In this document: positions 1 to 6,720 of the stretch, in pieces
Position numbering within the stretch: the stretch's first letter is position 1
How the letters are laid out: each line of letters opens with the position of its first letter
From: a virus
Length of the DNA stretch: 21,939 nucleotides
Direction: 5' to 3' (one strand)
Virus record (IMG/VR): IMGVR_UViG_3300042691_008937
Span: 1-21,939 of that record
Translations under genes and position numbers: made by a program
Notes under the pieces: generated by a model
Told to the model about the DNA's origin: nothing
The model's database searches: none
What the model saw: the letters and a program-made list of their open reading frames with translations, nothing else

Positions 1-2
1 AG

Positions 3-1031
3 CGTGCTGCTCGCATCGAAGCCCTCAAGGCTGATGCCGAGCGTGAAGCCAAGATTGAAGCGGCAACCCGCGAGATCGCTGGCCAAGTACGCCCAACCAG
101 CAAGGCTGTGTCAAGCGACTCAGACGTGATCCGTTCGATGGCTCGTGGAGAGACCCGTTCGTTCACCTTCGAGCAGCGCGACGTCGTCAAGACTTCGACT
201 GGTGCTCCAGTACCAACGTCGTTCTACGATCAGGTAATCGCCCAGGCTCGTCTCGTCGGCCCGATGTTGGAGACCTCAACGGTCTTGCGCACAGCCGGTG
301 GAGAGAACCTGCAGATTCCATCGCAGGCTTCGTGGTCAACGGCTAACATCACTGGTGAAGGCACCGCAATCAGCGAAAGTGATCCTGGCTTCAATGCCTT
401 CATCACGCTCGGCGCGTTCAAGTACTCGTTCCTGGTCCAGTTGAGCCGTGAGCTCATCGAGGATTCGGGTGTCGACATCTTGAGCTTCCTTGCCACGCAA
501 ACCGGAAACGCAATCGGCTTCGCCGTCAACAACGGACTCACCGTCGGAACTGGTACAACCCAGCCGAAGGGTGTCGTTGCTGCCGCAGGTTCGGGTGTGC
601 TCGGAACCGTTGCAGGTGGACTCTTCACCGCAGACAACCTCATCGACCTGGCGTACAGCCTGGATGGTGCGGCACGTCGTCTCCCCGGCGTTGGCTGGAT
701 GATGAACACCGCATCCCTCGGCGCAGTCCGCAAGTTGAAGGACACCGCGGGCTACTACATTTTCAGTCCGGCATTGGCAGACGGAAATGACCAGGTGCTC
801 AGCTACCCGGTCTACGAGAACCCAGCAATGGCCTCGCAGGCTTCGGCAGCCAAGTCAGTGATCTTCGGACACCTCCCCAGCTACTACGTCCGTATGGCTG
901 GCGGTCTCCGTTTGGATCGCAGCGACGACTACGCATTCAATGCGGACCTCGTCACGTTCCGTGCTTCGATGCGCGTGGACGGCAACCTGCCACAAACAAG
1001 CCACATCAAGTACTTCATCAACAACAGCTAA
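3..1031 (+). CDS. Phage major capsid protein, HK97 fold (5' truncated)
   Basis: This protein forms the icosahedral head shell. The frame is open from the first codon of the window, so the true start lies upstream. The GTG at 108 is internal, and about 35 charged, Ala/Glu/Lys-rich residues precede it; they look like the helical N-terminal scaffolding (delta) region typical of HK97-type capsid precursors. After it comes the mature capsid domain: a VPTSFYDQVI segment, the LQIPSQASW strand, a TGEGTAISESDPGF extended-loop-like stretch, then the LSRELIEDSGVDILSFLA spine helix and a Gly/Thr-rich GTGTTQPKGVV turn. These are hallmarks of the family. About 342 residues are visible. It ends at a TAA followed by two hairpins. 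The glycosyltransferase cassette lies directly downstream. The family call is strong; prohead cleavage at the delta/core boundary is inferred. Confidence 0.93.
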   Translation, partial: RAARIEALKADAEREAKIEAATREIAGQVRPTSKAVSSDSDVIRSMARGETRSFTFEQRDVVKTSTGAPVPTSFYDQVIAQARLVGPMLETSTVLRTAGGENLQIPSQASWSTANITGEGTAISESDPGFNAFITLGAFKYSFLVQLSRELIEDSGVDILSFLATQTGNAIGFAVNNGLTVGTGTTQPKGVVAAAGSGVLGTVAGGLFTADNLIDLAYSLDGAARRLPGVGWMMNTASLGAVRKLKDTAGYYIFSPALADGNDQVLSYPVYENPAMASQASAAKSVIFGHLPSYYVRMAGGLRLDRSDDYAFNADLVTFRASMRVDGNLPQTSHIKYFINNS

Positions 1032-1048
1032 TTCAGCCAAGTTGAAGA

Positions 1049-1066
1049 AGTCCCTTGATGGGGACT
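1049..1066 (+). other. Short hairpin just after the capsid gene
   Basis: The arms AGTCCC (1049-1054) and GGGACT (1061-1066) pair perfectly around a 6-nt loop, 17 nt after the capsid stop codon. No T-run follows, so it is not a classical intrinsic terminator. With the larger stem at 1080-1120 it may protect the 3' end of the abundant capsid mRNA or attenuate read-through. That role is inferred. Confidence 0.4.
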
Positions 1067-1079
1067 GAATAAAGAGTTC

Positions 1080-1120
1080 GGTGGGTCGGGGCGAAACACG
1101 CAGGGTCGTCCCGGCCCACC
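1080..1120 (+). other. Strong 11-bp hairpin between capsid and glycosylation genes
   Basis: GGTGGGTCGGG (1080-1090) pairs with CCCGGCCCACC (1110-1120) with one G-U pair and a 19-nt loop. It sits in the only substantial gap of the structural region, between the very highly expressed capsid gene and the glycosyltransferase cassette. No T-tract follows, so it is either a Rho-type or pausing site or an mRNA-stability element. It argues that the GTG at 1081 is not a real start, because that codon would lie inside the stem. Confidence 0.5.
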
Positions 1121-1167
1121 AACACTCTGAATACCAACCCTGCAACCTGCGTACACAAGGAGACTGC

Positions 1168-2469
1168 GTGAATGCGAATCATCATCAAGGGAGTCCCTCT
1201 GGACTTGGACGAGCCGACGGCGATCCTGCTCTTGCAGCGGGGCGTGGCGCACTTGCCAGAACAATCAGTCGTAGAACCCCGGATGCGGTCCGAGGACTCT
1301 GGTACTCAAACGCCCCGTGGGCGGGAACGGGCTACGGGCAACAAACCCAGCAAGCCGTCCAAAGGCTCATCAAAGAAGGGCACGAAATCGCAATCCACGC
1401 GATCTACGGCCTCGAAGGCTCCACGTCGACGTGGAACGGAATCAAAATCTACCCGCGAGGGATGAGTCCGTACAGCGACGATGTGGTCGTCGCACATTGG
1501 ATGGAATGGACACAAGGCACGAACCTGCCGAAGTTGTTGTTCACGTTGTTTGATGTGTGGGTGTTGAAAGCCCCGAATCTGGAGAAGGTTCCGAACATTG
1601 CGTCGTGGGTGCCTGTCGATCATCAGCCTTGTCCACCGGAGGTGGCTGCTTGGTGTCAACGTCCGAATGTGATGCCGATTGCGATGAGCAAGTTCGGTGC
1701 TCGCATGTTGGAACAGTTAGGCATCAACAGTCTCTACGTTCCGCACGGTATTGAGTCGGTGTTCAAGCCGACGCCGAGTGTGAAGGACAACGGCGGGAAA
1801 CCAATCACCGGGCGAGAGATCATGGGGTTCGGCGAGGATCAGTTCGTGGTGATGATGACGGCCGCCAACAAAGGTGTCTATCCTCCACGCAAAGCGTTCG
1901 CTGAGAACTTCATGGCGTTCAGCATGTTCGCCCAGAAACACCCGGATGCTGTTCTGTACATGCATTCTGAGGAGATGGGTTCGGCTGGTGGCATCAACTT
2001 GAAGGACTTGGCTGAGATGTGCGGTATTGCGCCAGAACGCATCAAATACGCTGACGCCTACCTGTACCGCCTAGGACTGCCTCAGAACGCTATGGCTGCC
2101 CTCTACAGCGCCGCTGACGTGCTTCTGGCTGCATCCATGGGTGAAGGGTTCGGTATCCCTGTGGTGGAAGCCCAGGCGTGCGGCACCCCGGTGATTGTCT
2201 CTAATTTCACGGCTCAGCCGGAGTTGGTTGGGGATGGTTGGATTGTGGAGGGTCAGCCGTTTTGGGATGCTGCTCAGAAGTCGTGGTTCTTGACTCCTTC
2301 GGTGCCGAGCATTCTGGATTCGTTGGAGCAGGCGTATGCGCGTGGTCGTGGCCGCTCGAAGAAGGCGGTCGAGTTCGCCAAGCAATATGACGCTGATGCG
2401 GTCTATGAGTCGCATTGGAAGCCTGCGATGAAGGAGATTGCGGAGTGGTGCCGCTCGTCCCAGTCGTAG
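1168..2469 (+). CDS. Glycosyltransferase, GT-B fold, GT4-like
   Basis: The predicted enzyme transfers a sugar from a nucleotide-sugar donor. The recognisable domain starts at GLWYSNAPWAGTGYG, a typical N-terminal acceptor-side strand and Gly-rich loop. The C-terminal donor domain has the EX7E signature in EGFGIPVVEA (Glu326 and Glu334 counted from GTG 1168), followed by CGTPVIVSNFTAQPELVG. The start is uncertain: GTG 1168 has AAGGAG 5 nt upstream, but the first 42 or so residues it would add do not look like a folded protein, and the better-looking N-terminus is in the overlapping frame at 1172. The GTG at 1081 lies inside a hairpin and is unlikely. It is the first gene of a four-gene decoration cassette placed after the capsid gene. 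Its acceptor, perhaps the capsid or a tail protein, is inferred. Confidence 0.85.
   Translation: MNANHHQGSPSGLGRADGDPALAAGRGALARTISRRTPDAVRGLWYSNAPWAGTGYGQQTQQAVQRLIKEGHEIAIHAIYGLEGSTSTWNGIKIYPRGMSPYSDDVVVAHWMEWTQGTNLPKLLFTLFDVWVLKAPNLEKVPNIASWVPVDHQPCPPEVAAWCQRPNVMPIAMSKFGARMLEQLGINSLYVPHGIESVFKPTPSVKDNGGKPITGREIMGFGEDQFVVMMTAANKGVYPPRKAFAENFMAFSMFAQKHPDAVLYMHSEEMGSAGGINLKDLAEMCGIAPERIKYADAYLYRLGLPQNAMAALYSAADVLLAASMGEGFGIPVVEAQACGTPVIVSNFTAQPELVGDGWIVEGQPFWDAAQKSWFLTPSVPSILDSLEQAYARGRGRSKKAVEFAKQYDADAVYESHWKPAMKEIAEWCRSSQS
1172..1465 (+). CDS. Small basic-tailed head/tail-type protein overlapping the glycosyltransferase frame
   Basis: The ORF encodes 97 residues. AAGGAG at 1157-1162 is 9 nt before the ATG. 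The first 37 or so residues look like a real folded segment (MRIIIKGVPLDLDEP, then ILLLQRGVAHLPEQ) and resemble the small head/tail proteins of siphophages that combine a short domain ending in an 'L-L-x-x-G' turn with a Lys/Ser-rich tail. A protein of the same architecture occurs at 5681-5851. The C-terminal 60 residues are Ser/Lys/Arg-rich and overlap the glycosyltransferase domain in another frame, so part of the tail may be shadow coding. It could be an independent gene, or the first part of a frameshifted fusion with the glycosyltransferase. Its function is unknown. Confidence 0.55.
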   Translation: MRIIIKGVPLDLDEPTAILLLQRGVAHLPEQSVVEPRMRSEDSGTQTPRGRERATGNKPSKPSKGSSKKGTKSQSTRSTASKAPRRRGTESKSTREG

Positions 2470-3095
2470 TCGTCCCGGTGCTCACTGAGCATCATCGAGT
2501 CGATGCCTTGTTGGATTCGTTCGATGGTCGCATCGGTGACCTGGTCGTGATTGACAACGGGAACAATGAGCATTGGATGCCGCGTACCGATAAGGCCAAG
2601 CGTGTGTTTCACTATCGGGTTCCGTGCAATCTCGGTGTCGCTGCGTCATGGAATCTCGGCATCAAGGTGACGTGCTCGGCATCAGGTTGGCTGATCGTGA
2701 ACCACGATGTGGTGTTCGGTACGAACGGTGTGGCAGACGTGTTCTTCCAAGCGTCACCAGGGAACATCGTTCTTTCAGGTAAGCCACCGTGGTCATGTTT
2801 CTGGTTGGGTTCGCAGGTGGTGCGCAAAGTCGGCCTGTTTCATGAAGGGTTCCATCCGGCGTACTTCGAGGACAACGACTATGAGATTCGGGCGCAACGC
2901 AAAGGTGTGGACATCGTGCGGTCGTCGGCTGCCGTCTACCATCGCAATTCCAGCACTCTGCGTTCCAGCCCTCAGTTTCAGCAACGGAATCAGGCGACGT
3001 TTGATGCGAACCGTCGTCTGTTCGAGGAGCGAATGCTTCAGGATTTGCCGTTGGATTGGGACTTGAATCGGCGTTTGGAGTTGGGGTGGGATTGA
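2445..3095 (+). CDS. Glycosyltransferase, GT-A fold, GT2-like
   Basis: The protein has about 216 residues. The GTG at 2445 has AAGGAG at 2431-2436 and overlaps the end of the preceding gene by 25 nt; GTG 2448 is an alternative. The N-terminus is a hydrophobic beta strand, VPVVVVPVLTEHHR, followed by LVVIDNGN, as in the nucleotide-sugar binding half of family 2. NHD near residue 88 occupies the place of the metal-binding DxD motif, and YFEDNDYEIRAQRKG (around residues 140-154) matches the acceptor-side ED-x-D(Y/W) motif of rhamnosyl- and galactosyl-type GT2 enzymes. It is shorter than many GT2 proteins, but the catalytic core seems complete. Substrate and acceptor are not predictable. Wobble bases are strongly biased to G and T. 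Confidence 0.85.
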   Translation: MVPLVPVVVVPVLTEHHRVDALLDSFDGRIGDLVVIDNGNNEHWMPRTDKAKRVFHYRVPCNLGVAASWNLGIKVTCSASGWLIVNHDVVFGTNGVADVFFQASPGNIVLSGKPPWSCFWLGSQVVRKVGLFHEGFHPAYFEDNDYEIRAQRKGVDIVRSSAAVYHRNSSTLRSSPQFQQRNQATFDANRRLFEERMLQDLPLDWDLNRRLELGWD

Positions 3096-3949
3096 AACTT
3101 GTTGTTGTTTGTCCTGGCGGGGCGGTGACTGGTGGACCAGAGGCGTTGCATCAACTTGTGTACATGGCCAATCAGATTGAGGCAGGTTCGGCGGCAATCA
3201 TGTATGTGCCGAATGTGCCTACTCCGTCGGCGTATCTGAAGTATGGGTGTCCGACGGTCACTTCGGTGTCTGCGGATCAGTTGGTGGTGTTGCCGGAGAT
3301 TTGGCCTGAGATGGCTCGACAGTTTCCTGATAGTCGGTGTGCATTGTGGTGGTTGAGTGTGGACAATTTCGGATCGCATGGTCAGGTTGATTTGTCGGGT
3401 ATTTCATTGCATCTGTGTCAATCGGAGTATGCGATGCGTCATGTGTCGTGGAAGGTTTCTGCTCCGAAGATGATGTTGACGGATTGGGTTGATTTGCGAT
3501 GGTTGGATGTTCCGAGGTATGCGCGGGTGGTGGTCAATCCTGCGAAGGATGCCGGGTTGATGCGACCTTTCATGGCTCGACATTCTGAGGTTGAGTTTGT
3601 GGAGTTGGCTGGTTTGGATCGGGTGGGTGTCGCCAGATTGTTGTGGGGTTCGCAGGTGTACATTGACTTTGGGCGTCATCCGGGTCGAGATAGACCGCCT
3701 CGTGAAGCTGCGTTGGCTGGGTGTGTGGTGTTGTCGGTGGAGTTGGGTTCGGCAAGGTTGTCTGATGACATGCCTTTGGATGACTGTTATAAGTTCAGTT
3801 CTTTGGATGAATGTTCGGCTGCGTTGAAGATGGTGATGTCTGATTGGCGTATGCATCATGAGGCTCAGGCTGGTTATCGAAGCGTGGTTGCGAATCAACG
3901 TGACGTATTTCGTCGTGAGGTAGGTTTGCTGCTTGACTTCTGTGGATGA
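3092..3949 (+). CDS. Glycosyltransferase-like protein (GT-B type)
   Basis: The TTG at 3092 shares bases with the previous TGA and gives MKLVVVCPGGAVTGGPEAL, a typical first strand and glycine loop; GTG 3086 is an alternative. The protein has about 285 residues. The most telling segment is YIDFGRHPGRDRPPREAALAG (from residue 190), a donor-site-like motif that I recall from phage and bacterial proteins of glycan loci. No classical EX7E spacing is obvious, so I call it glycosyltransferase-like. A full-length AGLMRPFMARHSEVEFVELAG linker between the halves fits a two-Rossmann GT-B layout. Its place between two clear glycosylation genes supports the call. It could instead be a polysaccharide-modifying enzyme of related fold. 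Confidence 0.7.
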   Translation: MKLVVVCPGGAVTGGPEALHQLVYMANQIEAGSAAIMYVPNVPTPSAYLKYGCPTVTSVSADQLVVLPEIWPEMARQFPDSRCALWWLSVDNFGSHGQVDLSGISLHLCQSEYAMRHVSWKVSAPKMMLTDWVDLRWLDVPRYARVVVNPAKDAGLMRPFMARHSEVEFVELAGLDRVGVARLLWGSQVYIDFGRHPGRDRPPREAALAGCVVLSVELGSARLSDDMPLDDCYKFSSLDECSAALKMVMSDWRMHHEAQAGYRSVVANQRDVFRREVGLLLDFCG

Positions 3950-4625
3950 TTTGGTGCGTGAGAGGTTGCGTACGGTAAAGCGCAGCGAGTTCGATGCGGT
4001 TGATACTTGGCTTGGCTTGTTGCGTGAGTTCGGTTTCAACGATGAGAATCGGGAAGAGTTGCCTGATGAGATGTTGGATTGTGCAGGTTTCGGGTTGCGG
4101 ATTTGGCAGTACCCCAATCAGTTCGGACCGTATATGGCATGGTTGTGTTCTGAGGCGTTGACCATCCGGTCGTATCTGGAGATTGGGACTCGTCACGGTG
4201 GTACGTTCATTACGCATGTTGAGACGTTGCGTCGGTTGAACCCCGGGTTTGGTAGGGCTGTTGCGGTTGATTTGATAGATCGACCGGCGATTCTTGGACC
4301 CTATGAGTATCGACAGCAGAACTCTCAGACTGCTGGGTTCGTGGATTGGGTGAGCGGTCAGATGTTTGATTTGGTGTTCATTGACGGTGACCATTCGTAT
4401 TGGGGTGTGAGAAGGGATGCCGAGTCGACGTTTGGGCGTTCCAACATTCAGGTGTTTCATGACATCACATCGGACATTTGCCCTGGTGTCGGGACGTATT
4501 GGCGTGAGTACAAGCAGCAGAACGCCTCGACGCACGACTTCTTGGAATTCACCGATCAGTACGAATCAGTCAATGGGTCGTTCTTGGGGATTGGTGTCGC
4601 CCGTCGTAAGAACTGGATTGAGTAG
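3933..4625 (+). CDS. Class I SAM-dependent methyltransferase (Methyltransf_24-like)
   Basis: The predicted enzyme transfers a methyl group from S-adenosylmethionine, probably to a sugar or another small group in the glycan made by the three upstream enzymes. YLEIGTRHGGT (from residue 81) is the SAM-binding motif I, and DLVFIDGDHSY (residues 146-156) is the motif typical of Methyltransf_24 and cephalosporin-hydroxylase-like proteins, followed by the FHDIT strand. The protein has about 230 residues. The TTG at 3933 has AGGTAGG at 3918-3924 and overlaps the previous gene by 17 nt; GTG 3942 is possible. Sugar O-methylation fits the context but is inferred; protein methylation cannot be excluded. 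It is the last gene of the cassette before the connector genes resume. Confidence 0.8.
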   Translation: MTSVDDLVRERLRTVKRSEFDAVDTWLGLLREFGFNDENREELPDEMLDCAGFGLRIWQYPNQFGPYMAWLCSEALTIRSYLEIGTRHGGTFITHVETLRRLNPGFGRAVAVDLIDRPAILGPYEYRQQNSQTAGFVDWVSGQMFDLVFIDGDHSYWGVRRDAESTFGRSNIQVFHDITSDICPGVGTYWREYKQQNASTHDFLEFTDQYESVNGSFLGIGVARRKNWIE

Positions 4626-4637
4626 GATTGAGCGAGT

Positions 4638-5267
4638 ATGGCCAACGAGAACCTCTATGCGACCCGCGCTCAAATCAAGGCGGCTCTTCGTATCGGCACG
4701 GCCGACACGCTTGATGACACGCTGATTGACAACTGTGCCGGTGCGGCATCTCGTCTCATTGACGGGTATTGCAACCGTCAGTTTTGGGCTGCGACTACGG
4801 CTACGGCACGAGTGTTCCAAGCCAACACCGAGTTCGTGTGTGATGTGGACGACTTCTACACCACGACAGGTTTCATACTGAAGACGTCATCGTTTGCTGA
4901 CGGCAACTTCGATACAACATGGGCGACGACCGACTACCAGTTGGAACCGTTGAACGGAATCCTCGATGGCCTCACCTGGTCCTATGACAAGATTCGTGCA
5001 GTCGGCAACTACCTATTCCCGACCGTGAACGCAAACTATGGTGAGCAGGCTCTCGTTCAGGTGACTGCGAAATGGGGTTGGGCTGCGATACCTGACCCGG
5101 TGACCCAAGCCTGCATCATCCAGGCGTCACGCATCTTCAAGCGTTATGACTCGCCGCTCGGTGTCGCGGGGTTTGGTGATTTGGGTGCTATCCGTGTTTC
5201 TCGATTCCTTGACCCTGACATGGCTCAGTTGGTTGAGCCGTATCGACGAATGCGGATGTTCGCCTAA
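4638..5267 (+). CDS. Head-tail connector / adaptor protein (gp6-like)
   Basis: This protein is predicted to sit under the portal and close the DNA-filled head. It has 209 residues. The N-terminus, ATRAQIKAALRIGTADTLDDTLIDNCAGAASRLIDGYCNR, is the helical signature of HK97 gp6-like and SPP1 gp15-like adaptors: two helices that start with a short 'ADTLDDTLID' stretch. The centre is beta-rich, and the C-terminus has the helical ITQASRIFKRYDSPLGVAG type segment ending in a basic tail. It lies in the position expected between capsid and tail terminator, once the glycosylation cassette is discounted. TAGGA 10-14 nt upstream may be the ribosome site. Its stop overlaps the next start (TAATG). Confidence 0.8.
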   Translation: MANENLYATRAQIKAALRIGTADTLDDTLIDNCAGAASRLIDGYCNRQFWAATTATARVFQANTEFVCDVDDFYTTTGFILKTSSFADGNFDTTWATTDYQLEPLNGILDGLTWSYDKIRAVGNYLFPTVNANYGEQALVQVTAKWGWAAIPDPVTQACIIQASRIFKRYDSPLGVAGFGDLGAIRVSRFLDPDMAQLVEPYRRMRMFA

Positions 5268-5677
5268 TGCCAGCAACACCATCCCAAGTCAAGGATGGTC
5301 TCAAGACCGCCATCCAATCAGTCTCCGGTCTACGAGCCTTCGACTACCAGCCTGACCAGGTGAACCCTCCGTTTGCATGGCCGACGCTCGACGAGATTCG
5401 ATTCCATCAGACAGGCATGTCAAGCGGTGGTGTGGTCATGGACTTCACTGTCACCATCGTGGTGAATCGTGCGTCGGAGCGGACGGCTCAGGATGCGTTG
5501 GATCAGTACACGGCATGGTCGGGTGCGCAGTCGTTGCGTGCAGCCATCGAAGCAGACCGAACCCTGGGTGGTGTGTGTGATGACTTGATTGTGAACTCGG
5601 CGGGGAACTTCACGAACATTGACGCCAATGACACGCTGTATCTGACAATGGATTTCAAGGTCACGGTGTACGCTTAG
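5267..5677 (+). CDS. Tail terminator-like protein
   Basis: The protein has 136 residues and starts at an ATG that overlaps the stop of the connector gene by one base, so it is translationally coupled. It has a helical N-terminus (SQVKDGLKTAIQSVSGLRAFDYQPDQVNPPFAWP) followed by alternating strands and a helix, ASERTAQDALDQYTAWSG, and ends on a TMDFKVTVYA strand. This layout and the gene order (adaptor, this gene, major tail protein) fit tail terminator or gpU/gp10-type completion proteins, which cap the tail tube and join it to the head. There is no catalytic motif. The exact role, terminator or stopper, cannot be settled from sequence alone. Confidence 0.65.
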   Translation: MPATPSQVKDGLKTAIQSVSGLRAFDYQPDQVNPPFAWPTLDEIRFHQTGMSSGGVVMDFTVTIVVNRASERTAQDALDQYTAWSGAQSLRAAIEADRTLGGVCDDLIVNSAGNFTNIDANDTLYLTMDFKVTVYA

Positions 5678-5680
5678 TCC

Positions 5681-5851
5681 ATGGCGAAGTATCTGGTTTC
5701 TGGACCGTTCCCGGTCACTGGCGTTCAGCCGGGTGGACATGTGGACGGCGAGGGCATCGACAATGTAGAGTTGTTGATTGGCGCAGGTATCCTGACGCCA
5801 GTCGAAGAATCCAAGAAATCCTCAAAGGCCGATAAGGCAGGAGACAAATAG
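5681..5851 (+). CDS. Small Lys-tailed structural-module protein
   Basis: The protein has 56 residues. It begins three bases after the previous stop with no good ribosome site, so it probably relies on coupling. The sequence MAKYLVSGPFPVTGVQPGG, then a DNVELLIGAGILTPVEE segment, then a SKKSSKADKAGDK tail, resembles small phage proteins with a short beta domain and a flexible basic tail. The protein at 1172 shows the same plan: a hydrophobic start, an 'LLxxG' turn followed by a proline, and a Lys/Ser-rich tail. It lies between the tail terminator-like gene and the major tail protein. No function can be assigned. Confidence 0.75.
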   Translation: MAKYLVSGPFPVTGVQPGGHVDGEGIDNVELLIGAGILTPVEESKKSSKADKAGDK

Positions 5852-5853
5852 TC

Positions 5854-6264
5854 ATGGCAAAGCTGGTCCTCAAAGATGCGAACATCGTGTTCAACGGCAC
5901 GGACATCTCAGCGAATGTTGCGTCTTTGACGCTGTCCACCACGGCCGCTGAAGTTGCGACCACCGCCTTCGGATCGTCAGCCGTGACACGAGTTTCGGGA
6001 CTTATCGACAACTCCGTCACGTTCAGCATCCACAACGACTACAACGCCATCGACGGAATCTTCTTCCCGTTGGTCGGCTCCACCGCAGTGACCTGCGTTG
6101 TCAAGCCCAACGGAACTGCTGCTGCTTCGTCGGCCAACCCGTCGTACACCTTCAGCGTGCTCGTCACCGAGTGGACTCCAGTGAACGGTGCAGTCGGCGA
6201 ACTCGCCACCGCAGACGTCACCTTCCCAATCTCCGGTGCAATCACCAAGAGCGTCGGCGCCTAG
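5854..6264 (+). CDS. Major tail (tube) protein
   Basis: This protein is predicted to polymerise into the tail tube. It has 136 residues and starts at ATG 5854 with AGGAG at 5839-5843. It is rich in Ala, Thr, Ser and Val and consists almost entirely of beta strands: MAKLVLKDANIVFNGTDIS, then TTAAEVATTAFGSSAVTRVSG, then a C-terminal strand series ending in ATADVTFPISG. The 'NGTDIS' opening and the terminal 'TFPISG' are typical of siphovirus tube proteins of the lambda gpV / HK97 gp6-tail fold. It sits immediately before the tail-assembly chaperones, its usual place. It is probably one of the most abundant virion proteins. Confidence 0.8.
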   Translation: MAKLVLKDANIVFNGTDISANVASLTLSTTAAEVATTAFGSSAVTRVSGLIDNSVTFSIHNDYNAIDGIFFPLVGSTAVTCVVKPNGTAAASSANPSYTFSVLVTEWTPVNGAVGELATADVTFPISGAITKSVGA

Positions 6265-6294
6265 TTGTAACAACTTCACCCTGCGGAGGTACAA

Positions 6295-6582
6295 ATGAAA
6301 CTCGGTCTTATCGTTCACTCGAACGACGGCAGCCAACGATTGGCAGTTGTTCAATACGCAGACTTCTGTGCGTTTGAGGAAGTCCACAACTGCTCGATGG
6401 CAAAGATTGAAGCAGAGATGAAGATACGAGACCTCGGATGGTTGGCGTGGCATTGCGAAAAACGCAACAAGCTGCACAACCTGTCCTTCGAGGTGTGGCG
6501 TGAAGGCGTTGACATGGTCAGCCTGGGAGATTCGGAGGACAACAAGATTGTCCCTTTGGAGAAGAGTCAGCCCACTGGCTGA
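6295..6582 (+). CDS. Tail assembly chaperone, unshifted product (gpG-like)
   Basis: This short chaperone of 95 residues helps load the tape measure during tail assembly. GGAGGT (6285-6290) lies just before ATG 6295. The domain is largely helical with MAKIEAEMKIRDLGWLAWH and a basic KRNKLHNLSFEVWREGV segment. It lies between the major tail protein and the tape measure region, and a slippery site sits seven codons before its stop; both are hallmarks of gpG. Most ribosomes would be expected to stop at the TGA at 6580-6582. Confidence 0.85.
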   Translation: MKLGLIVHSNDGSQRLAVVQYADFCAFEEVHNCSMAKIEAEMKIRDLGWLAWHCEKRNKLHNLSFEVWREGVDMVSLGDSEDNKIVPLEKSQPTG

Positions 6583-6719
6583 TCGCCTATCTGGCGGTCG
6601 AGACGGGCATCGCCCCGTCAGTGTTGCTGACTGAATCCCCACGAATGCTCTACACGATGTTTGCGTACATGCGTTGGAGGGCAGTCAAGCAGAACCCGAA
6701 CACGCCCTACACTCGTTGA
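6295..6719 (+). CDS. Tail assembly chaperone, -1 frameshift product (gpGT-like)
   Basis: Ribosomes that slip back one base at CCCTTTG (6552-6558) read on to the TGA at 6717-6719. The fusion is join(6295-6558, 6558-6719), 141 residues. The added part reads GEESAHWLIAYLAVETGIAP followed by SVLLTESPRMLYTMFAYM and a basic tail. That is the conserved T-domain type sequence with no start codon of its own at a sensible place, so frameshifting is the likely way to make it. The longer form binds the tape measure in lambda. The next gene begins one base after its stop, which would couple the two. Confidence 0.88.
6552..6558 (+). promoter_or_regulatory. -1 programmed ribosomal frameshift site
   Basis: CCCTTTG fits the X-XXY-YYZ rule and is correctly phased: the codons are GTC CCT TTG and slip to CCC TTT. 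Both tRNAs keep their first two base pairs. It lies 24 nt before the zero-frame TGA. Downstream structure was not modelled. Confidence 0.88.
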
Positions 6720-6720
6720 C

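Noticed and set aside
1081-1167. GTG at 1081 as the start of the glycosyltransferase, adding 29 residues
   Set aside because: The codon sits within the stem of a strong hairpin, has no ribosome site, and the added residues look random.
3404-4535. Long antisense ORFs (237 and 246 codons) opposite the glycosyltransferase and methyltransferase genes
   Set aside because: They are low-complexity His/Arg/Thr/Gln-rich translations created by the G/T-biased wobble positions of the plus-strand genes. No ribosome site or domain is visible, and all other genes are on the plus strand.
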